Below the pieces are notes generated by a model. It was not told where the DNA came from and did not search any database. It saw only the letters and a list, made by a program, of their open reading frames with translations. This document shows positions 59,422 to 64,000 of a stretch of DNA of 64,000 nucleotides, one piece after another. The stretch comes from Paenibacillus sp. FSL R10-2782 (GTDB lineage Bacteria > Bacillota > Bacilli > Paenibacillales > Paenibacillaceae). A program made the position numbers and the translations under genes. The stretch is taken from assembly GCF_038592985.1 (NCBI RefSeq), contig NZ_CP151951.1, positions 1,479,001 to 1,543,000 on the forward strand, read 5' to 3'. Position 1 is the first letter of the stretch. Each line of letters opens with the position of its first letter.

Positions 59422-59943
59422 GTGCAAACAGTCAGCTTGGTAAAGCCGGAAAGTGTATGGAAGGAAGCTTATCTTTCTTTCTATGAGGAATGGAAACAGA
59501 GTCAGGAGCTTATGGTACCGTGGGTAATTTCTACAGAACCGTATGATTTTGAAGGTATGCTGACGTTTTTGAGCAATCAGGAAAATGGAATTGGTCTGTC
59601 GGAAGGCTGGGTCAAAACTTCAACGTATTGGCTTGTGACTGCAAATGAGCAGGTTGTCGGAGCGGTAAACATCAGGCATAAGCTTAACGAAAGTCTGTTG
59701 AATGCCGGAGGGCATATCGGCTACGGTATCCGTCCTTCCGCACGGGGGAATAGCTACGCTGTTACTATGCTTGCGTTGGCACTGGAAAAAGCAAAAGAGC
59801 TGGGGATTTCCAGAGCTTTGGTTGTATGTGACTCCGATAATATTCCCTCCAAAAAAACAATCCTTGGCAACGGAGGAATCCCGGATCAGGATTACGTTGA
59901 TGAAGATGGAAAACGTATGAATCGATTTTGGATAAAACTGTAA
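59422..59943 (+). CDS. GNAT-family acetyltransferase, 173 aa
   Basis: GTG 59422 lies 11 bases after AGGAGG; GTG 59413 lies too close. The sequence contains WLVTANEQVVGAVNIRHKLNESLLNAGGHIGYGIRPSARGNSYAVTMLALALEKAKELGISRALVVCD; the acetyl-CoA loop is RPSARGNSYA. The ending NIPSKKTILGNGG is typical of a subset of GNAT proteins acting on amino acids or antibiotics (streptothricin-type by fold). The substrate is unknown. It follows the phosphotransferase gene by 39 bases. Confidence 0.85.
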   Translation: MQTVSLVKPESVWKEAYLSFYEEWKQSQELMVPWVISTEPYDFEGMLTFLSNQENGIGLSEGWVKTSTYWLVTANEQVVGAVNIRHKLNESLLNAGGHIGYGIRPSARGNSYAVTMLALALEKAKELGISRALVVCDSDNIPSKKTILGNGGIPDQDYVDEDGKRMNRFWIKL

Positions 59944-60201
59944 GTAGATTTTCACATATACGCTTGCTCATACATGGGTCTGTATTCTCCACGGTTATTC
60001 GGAGACACCTTGCTATAACGTCCGATTCTGCCGTTGGAATTTGTTATATTGGCATTAAACGGAACCGTGTATCCCAAATAAATATTTTGCGAAGTCATGA
60101 TATACAACAAGAAAGTGAGAAAGAGGTAGCGCGCAAAAGCTTATGAAATTACAGCCTGAATATGCGCAAAACATCATTGTGGGTGTCATTTTTGAAGGAC
60201 A
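59944..60201. other. Short gap with a 23-codon reading frame
   Basis: No established gene is present. A 23-codon frame at 60142-60213 (MKLQPEYAQNIIVGVIFEG...) overlaps the start of the next gene by 12 bases and could act as a leader for coupled translation. It could also be a remnant of a longer gene. Confidence 0.35.
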
Positions 60202-60474
60202 ATGGAACTGGTAAGATATAGAGTAGCTGCTGATGAACTAACCTTACTGCTCAGTATGCTGGCTGATGCCATTGAGCATAAGGATGAGGTGTTAGAGTTC
60301 TGCCCTGCGCTGTATGTTGATTTTGACCGAAAAATTCTCTATTCGCTGTTTCCAGAGCCAGCATCGTTTGAGCATTATGTTCCAGCGGGATGGAATGGGG
60401 AATACCAAAACTTTTTGAACGAGGTGCCTCCGTCTGAGCGGTATTGGATTATAGATGGGAAGTCATTTTTTTGA
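60202..60474 (+). CDS. Hypothetical protein, 90 aa
   Basis: ATG 60202 with a GAAGGACA sequence adjacent, overlapping a 23-codon frame. The protein is acidic (DELTLLLSMLADAIEHKDEVLEF, FLNEVPPSERYWIIDG). It has no known domain, signal or membrane helix. It may be shortened at the N-terminus, as the start is weak. A small gene follows after 29 bases. Confidence 0.5.
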   Translation: MELVRYRVAADELTLLLSMLADAIEHKDEVLEFCPALYVDFDRKILYSLFPEPASFEHYVPAGWNGEYQNFLNEVPPSERYWIIDGKSFF

Positions 60475-60503
60475 AAAATTCATATGAAAGGGGCAGGGGA
60501 AAT

Positions 60504-60638
60504 ATGGATTCTTCCATGCATGAATTTAAAATCATCTCCAAGCACAGAATGTACGATCAATATTTGGTAAAGCTGCGGGTATGTGTCGAGGTTTTAGACG
60601 AACAGGTGTTGTGGCAGGTGAATACCTCAGGAAAATGA
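60504..60638 (+). CDS. Small hypothetical protein, 44 aa
   Basis: ATG 60504 is supported by AAAGGGGCAGGGG upstream. The product (MDSSMHEFKIISKHRMYDQY, LRVCVEVLDEQVLWQ) is short and beta-like, with no recognised family. It may be a truncated gene or a real small protein. It precedes the Fur box of the second flavoprotein. Confidence 0.45.
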   Translation: MDSSMHEFKIISKHRMYDQYLVKLRVCVEVLDEQVLWQVNTSGK

Positions 60639-60723
60639 GAGTAACAACAGCCATGTGTACTGTATAAAATGTAGCTCCAAGCCACAAAAACCTCCGCAGC
60701 GGATATATTTTTAATTCTTAATT

Positions 60724-60742
60724 GATATTGATAATTATTATC
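60724..60742. promoter_or_regulatory. Fur box upstream of the second flavoprotein
   Basis: GATATTGATAATTATTATC matches the 19-bp Fur consensus at 17 positions. It lies 50 bases before the GTG start at 60792. It is shared in form with the box at 55392. Confidence 0.8.
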
Positions 60743-60791
60743 ACTTATAATAGGAGCAGACATATCACGCTAAGGTAGGGAGAGTTGCAGA

Positions 60792-61826
60792 GTGACAGAG
60801 TCCTTGGAATTATATGATGTAACGATAATCGGCGGTGGTCCTGCCGGTATGTATACTGCATTTTACAGCGGAATGAGAGATATGAAGACCAAGCTGATCG
60901 AAGCCAAGCATGAGCTGGGCGGACGGATGCGCATTTACCCGGAGAAGATGATTTGGGATGTTGGAGGTGTCACGCCGATATTATGTGAAAAGCTGATTGA
61001 TCAGCTAGAGCAGCAGGCGCGGACGTTCGAGCCTACGATTGTGCTGGGACAGCAGATCACAGGTTTGGATCGACAAGAGGATGGAACCTTCCTCCTGACC
61101 TCTGCGACGGGTGAGCAGCATTGGACATGTACGGTGGTGCTGGCAGTAGGCTATGGCATTCTCAAAATGGCCAAGCTGGAGATTGAAGGAGCTGACCGCT
61201 ATGAGGTTACAAACTTGCATTATACTGTACAAGAATTGGAGCCGTTCCGGGGCAAGCATGTCCTAATTTCCGGCGGAGGCGACTCGGCTGTGGATTGGGC
61301 GAATGAGCTGGAGTCTATTGCTGCGAGTGTGACGGTAGTCCATCGGCGGGAGCATTTTGGCGGACATGAGAAAAATATAGCCCGCATGAAAGCGTCTTCT
61401 GTTCATGTCCTCACACCTTATGCGGTGAGCCAGCTACATAGTAATAATGGTGAGACGATTGAACAGGTGACGATCAGTCATGTAGAGACGGGTGAAACAC
61501 AGGTACTGAACGTCGATGCGATCATTGTGAATCATGGTCTGAAATCGGACTTCGGCCCGCTTCGGGATTGGGGACTGGATATGGGTGAGTGGCATGCCAG
61601 AGTGAGTGAGAAGCTGGAAACGAATCTGCCAGGGGTTTTCGCCGCAGGAGATTTTGTCGAGTACGGAAGCAAGCTGTACCTGATTGCGGGTACGTTCACG
61701 GATGCTGCCCTTGCGCTGAATAGCGCCAAGCTGTACATTGATCCCGCAGCAGATAAAGTGGCCTATGTATCTTCCCACAACAGCCGCTTCAAGGAAAAAA
61801 ACCGCGAGCTTGGTGTCGTGGAGTAA
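60792..61826 (+). CDS. Ferredoxin-NADP reductase-like flavoprotein, 344 aa (copy 2)
   Basis: GTG 60792 follows TAGGGAGAGTTGC. The sequence closely matches copy 1 at 56411: [104 protein letters not shown] and NADPH sites are intact and no CxxC pair exists. It is Fur-controlled by its own box and stands alone. Two paralogous reductases in one iron cluster suggest different partners or an additional stress role. Confidence 0.9.
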   Translation: MTESLELYDVTIIGGGPAGMYTAFYSGMRDMKTKLIEAKHELGGRMRIYPEKMIWDVGGVTPILCEKLIDQLEQQARTFEPTIVLGQQITGLDRQEDGTFLLTSATGEQHWTCTVVLAVGYGILKMAKLEIEGADRYEVTNLHYTVQELEPFRGKHVLISGGGDSAVDWANELESIAASVTVVHRREHFGGHEKNIARMKASSVHVLTPYAVSQLHSNNGETIEQVTISHVETGETQVLNVDAIIVNHGLKSDFGPLRDWGLDMGEWHARVSEKLETNLPGVFAAGDFVEYGSKLYLIAGTFTDAALALNSAKLYIDPAADKVAYVSSHNSRFKEKNRELGVVE

Positions 61827-61843
61827 GGTGCGTAAATAAGTCT

Positions 61844-61874
61844 GATAGGATAGATAGGATAGAGATAGGATAGG
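61844..61874. repeat. Short GATAG tandem repeat
   Basis: Units of GATAGGATA repeat from 61844 to 61874. It is a simple-sequence tract downstream of the flavoprotein gene. No role is known. Confidence 0.5.
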
Positions 61875-61883
61875 CAAAACGCA

Positions 61884-61931
61884 AAAGAACTTCTGAAACC
61901 ACTGTTGATGTGGAATTGGAAGTTCTTTTTT
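61884..61931 (+). terminator. Terminator after the second flavoprotein gene
   Basis: AAGAACTTC and GAAGTTCTT form the outer stem, with an inner CCAC/GTGG pair, followed by TTTTTT. Confidence 0.75.
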
Positions 61932-62173
61932 GTACGGTCACTAACTCCAGCACAAAGGTTGGATGTCATACCCCATATAGAATAAAATAGAGATAGCCTG
62001 TCCTTTTCGGACACTAAAAGAAGTAGTGGCACGGGGGAATGCCAAATGGGAGGCTGGCAGCTCGCATACCGCTTTCTATGATCCGCAGTAAGCAAATGAA
62101 TAGGTAAATGAACAAGCGTTAGAAATTAAAATAACTCGCCATAGAATGCAAGGGTGGGAGCAGAAGGTGACTT
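61932..62173. other. Intergenic region before the HD hydrolase gene
   Basis: No gene is seen. A TGTCC/GGACA hairpin lies near 62000-62015. The remainder is the promoter region of the next gene, whose ribosome site is GGGAGCAGAAGG. Confidence 0.5.
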
Positions 62174-62839
62174 ATGGAGAATCGAACAGGGCAACAGGAG
62201 GCAATAAGGGCAGATATTATTCAAAAGGCAGAGCCTTTTGTACAGCAGCAGTTGGAGCATGACCACAGCGGTCACGATTGGTGGCATATTGACCGGGTGA
62301 GAAAGCTGTCTCTCGTAATTGCTGCCCAAGAGGGCGCAGATTCTTTTGTTTGTGAACTGGCAGCGCTACTGCATGATGTAGCGGATGAAAAATTAAACGA
62401 CTCCAAACAAGCGGGACTGGACAAAGTGGAGAAGTGGCTGTATCTGCATGTAAGCGATCCGGGCGTGATTGAGCATGTAATGACCATTATCGCTACAATG
62501 TCCTACAACGGTGGGCAAAATCCGCCTATGAATACGCTGGAAGGTCAGGTTGTGCAGGATGCAGATCGGTTGGATGCCCTTGGAGCGATTGGCATTGCGA
62601 GGACTTTTATGTATGCAGGCTCCAAAGGCAGTATGATGCATCACCCGGAAAAGGATTTTTCACAGCATGCTTATCGTGCTACGGGGAAAAGTGCTATATA
62701 CCATTTTTACGAAAAGCTGTTAAAGCTCAAGGATTTAATGAATACCGCTTATGCCAAAGAGCTTGCGGCGGTCCGGCATCAATGGATGGAGATGTACCTA
62801 GAGCAGTTTTATAGGGAATGGAATGTGGATGATAAATAG
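62174..62839 (+). CDS. HD-domain metal-dependent phosphohydrolase, 221 aa
   Basis: The HD motif is complete: His38 in GHDWWHIDRV, His67-Asp68 in LLHDVAD, and Asp129 in VQDADRLDALGAIGIART. This corresponds to the YedJ/YpgQ family, whose members hydrolyse nucleoside triphosphates or related phosphates in the cytoplasm. The start ATG 62174 is supported by a purine-rich site. It is single-gene and followed by a terminator. The substrate is not known. Confidence 0.88.
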   Translation: MENRTGQQEAIRADIIQKAEPFVQQQLEHDHSGHDWWHIDRVRKLSLVIAAQEGADSFVCELAALLHDVADEKLNDSKQAGLDKVEKWLYLHVSDPGVIEHVMTIIATMSYNGGQNPPMNTLEGQVVQDADRLDALGAIGIARTFMYAGSKGSMMHHPEKDFSQHAYRATGKSAIYHFYEKLLKLKDLMNTAYAKELAAVRHQWMEMYLEQFYREWNVDDK

Positions 62840-62851
62840 GTTGTTTCAATA

Positions 62852-62899
62852 AGGCTGTTTCCTCTAACCGAGTGTATCGGAGGGGAAGCAGCTTTTTTT
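62852..62899 (+). terminator. Terminator after the HD gene
   Basis: AGGCTGTTTCCTCT pairs with AGGGGAAGCAGCT (one bulge) and is followed by TTTTTT. Confidence 0.8.
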
Positions 62900-63006
62900 A
62901 TATAAATGTCATATTGATATTATTGAAAATGTATGCTATTTTATTGTTAATAACTAATTGATAATAACAAAATAATAAAAACTATAACGAAGGCGAGGCA
63001 TCTGCC

Positions 63007-64000
63007 ATGTTCGGATTTAATTTTGTGAAATTTCAGCCCAGTGAGTATGTGATGAAGGTGAGAAACGGGAAGGTAGTTCGGGAAGGGGTGGGATTATCTT
63101 TTTATTATTACGCTCCAACAACCTCGGTCGTCGTCGTGCCTGTTTCCTCTATTGATGTGCCGTTCATATTTGAGGAAATGACCCATGATTTTCAGGCGGT
63201 GACTGTGCAGGGGCAACTGACCTATCGGATTGTGGATTACCGGAGAACGACGCAGATTTTGAATTATACGTATGATTTGAAGACCAAACGCTACATTTCG
63301 GATGACCCGGGCAAGCTGGCCCAACGGGTGATTAACATTGCCAAGGTGCTGACCAAAAAGTATCTGGAGCGTGTTCCGCTCAAAGAAGCTGTTCAATCCA
63401 GTGAACGTTTGGCCCAAAGCATGGCGAAGGATATCGCTCAACACGCGGAAATCGAAAAGCTCGGCATTGAGGTTATGGGCCTGTCGATTTTGGCGATTTT
63501 GCCGAATAAAGAAACGATGAGAGCATTGGAGGCACAGGCGAGGGAGGAAATTCTTCGCAATGCGGATCACGCCCTGTATGAGCGTCGGAACGCTTCCATT
63601 GAGCAGGAGCGGCGTGTGAAGGAGAATGAGCTGAACACCGAAATTGCAGTGGAGACGAAAAAGAAGCAAATCCGCGAAACTCAGCTCGATGCTGAACGTT
63701 CAGTCAAGCAAAAGCAAAGCGAGATGAAGGAGGAGCAACTACGTTTTGACACAGCCTTGGAGGAGAAAAAACGGGTGCTGATTGAGCTGACGGTAACGAA
63801 TAAAAAGGCGGAAGCGGATGCCAAGGCCTATGAGCTGACGGCAGTCATGAAATCGTTGCAGGATGTCGAGCCGAACGTGCTTCAGGCTATGGCGAATATG
63901 GATATGAGCCCAGATAAGCTGATTGCCATTGCATTCCAGGAGCTTGCAGAAAATGCAGGGAAAATCGGTCAGTTAAACATTACACCGGATTTGTTGCAAG
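63007..64000 (+). CDS. SPFH/band 7 family protein, N-terminal part (3' partial)
   Basis: ATG 63007 (MFGFNFVKFQPSEYVMKV) follows GAAGGCGAGG, and the frame is open to the window edge (331 codons). Residues about 5-185 form an SPFH/band 7 domain (FQPSEYVMKVRNGKVVREG, VPVSSIDVPFIFEEMTHDFQAVTVQGQLTYRI, LGIEVMGLSILAI). A long coiled coil follows (about 185-300, NASIEQERRVKENELNTEIAVETKKKQ). There is no N-terminal membrane helix, unlike flotillin, so it is probably a peripheral or cytosolic member. Its role is not known. Confidence 0.88.
   Translation, partial: MFGFNFVKFQPSEYVMKVRNGKVVREGVGLSFYYYAPTTSVVVVPVSSIDVPFIFEEMTHDFQAVTVQGQLTYRIVDYRRTTQILNYTYDLKTKRYISDDPGKLAQRVINIAKVLTKKYLERVPLKEAVQSSERLAQSMAKDIAQHAEIEKLGIEVMGLSILAILPNKETMRALEAQAREEILRNADHALYERRNASIEQERRVKENELNTEIAVETKKKQIRETQLDAERSVKQKQSEMKEEQLRFDTALEEKKRVLIELTVTNKKAEADAKAYELTAVMKSLQDVEPNVLQAMANMDMSPDKLIAIAFQELAENAGKIGQLNITPDLLQ

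Noticed and set aside
1..64000. CRISPR arrays, tRNA and rRNA genes, insertion sequences with transposase
   Set aside because: No regular spacer-repeat arrays, cloverleaf-like sequences, rRNA stretches or DDE/serine/tyrosine recombinase proteins were found by reading both strands. A sensitive scan with tRNAscan-SE, Infernal and ISfinder would be needed to exclude short or degenerate cases.

Overview
The window looks like a piece of a Paenibacillus chromosome, probably of the P. polymyxa group. This is inferred from moderate GC, strong AAGGAGG ribosome sites, frequent TTG/GTG starts and Firmicute-type gene families; no rRNA or marker gene fixes the species. Nothing resembling a tRNA, rRNA or CRISPR array was seen.

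Positions 1 to about 28,400 hold one co-directional, phage-derived structural block. It starts inside a tail-lysin/baseplate protein (M23 peptidase end, 3D hydrolase domain, hub-like region). Small particle proteins, three tandem paralogues of 772/474/611 aa, a 1204-aa repetitive acidic protein and several beta-rich proteins follow. Next come two very long fibre or adhesin proteins (a GLUG-repeat protein of 926 aa and a LamG + DNRLRE + repeat protein of about 1330 aa), a small holin-like membrane protein, and a regulatory tail with two sigma-like factors, a zinc-ribbon protein and a coiled-coil protein. No capsid, portal, terminase, integrase or replication gene is visible, although the left end is cut. 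Three intergenic sites share GTTA-N17-CTTATATTGA, each at or just after a terminator, and a fourth is weaker. These look like a dedicated promoter class that the resident sigma factors could read. The block could be a domesticated phage-tail-like particle, or one end of a large prophage.

From 28.5 to 47 kb the content is mostly ordinary chromosome: an M24 peptidase, an MBL hydrolase, a PAT-like acetyltransferase, a two-subunit ThrE-type exporter, an ACT-domain malic enzyme, a pseudouridine synthase, RecQ, a B12-binding radical SAM protein and a Nudix hydrolase. A HAD phosphatase gene is split by about 2.7 kb that carries a MATE efflux gene, a divergent TetR regulator with three near-identical 13-bp operator candidates, and a broken response regulator. 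An AraC-type regulator at 39.8-40.3 kb is a pseudogene.

From 47 to 54 kb there are accessory features. These are a type I toxin-antitoxin locus with a 27-aa membrane toxin and an antisense RNA, a ribbon-helix-helix repressor with operator repeats, a strongly folded repeat element, and three low-complexity or secreted proteins. Two of the promoters here have four pentamers spaced exactly 11 bp apart, as expected for an OmpR/PhoB-type regulator.

From 53.6 to 61.8 kb is an iron cluster. It holds a Btr-like AraC/substrate-binding fusion regulator, a FecB-type siderophore-binding lipoprotein with a near-perfect Fur box, and two ferredoxin-NADP reductase-like flavoproteins, the second with its own Fur box. 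Nudix, phosphotransferase and GNAT genes lie between them. The window ends with an HD hydrolase and the start of an SPFH/band 7 protein that runs off the right edge.
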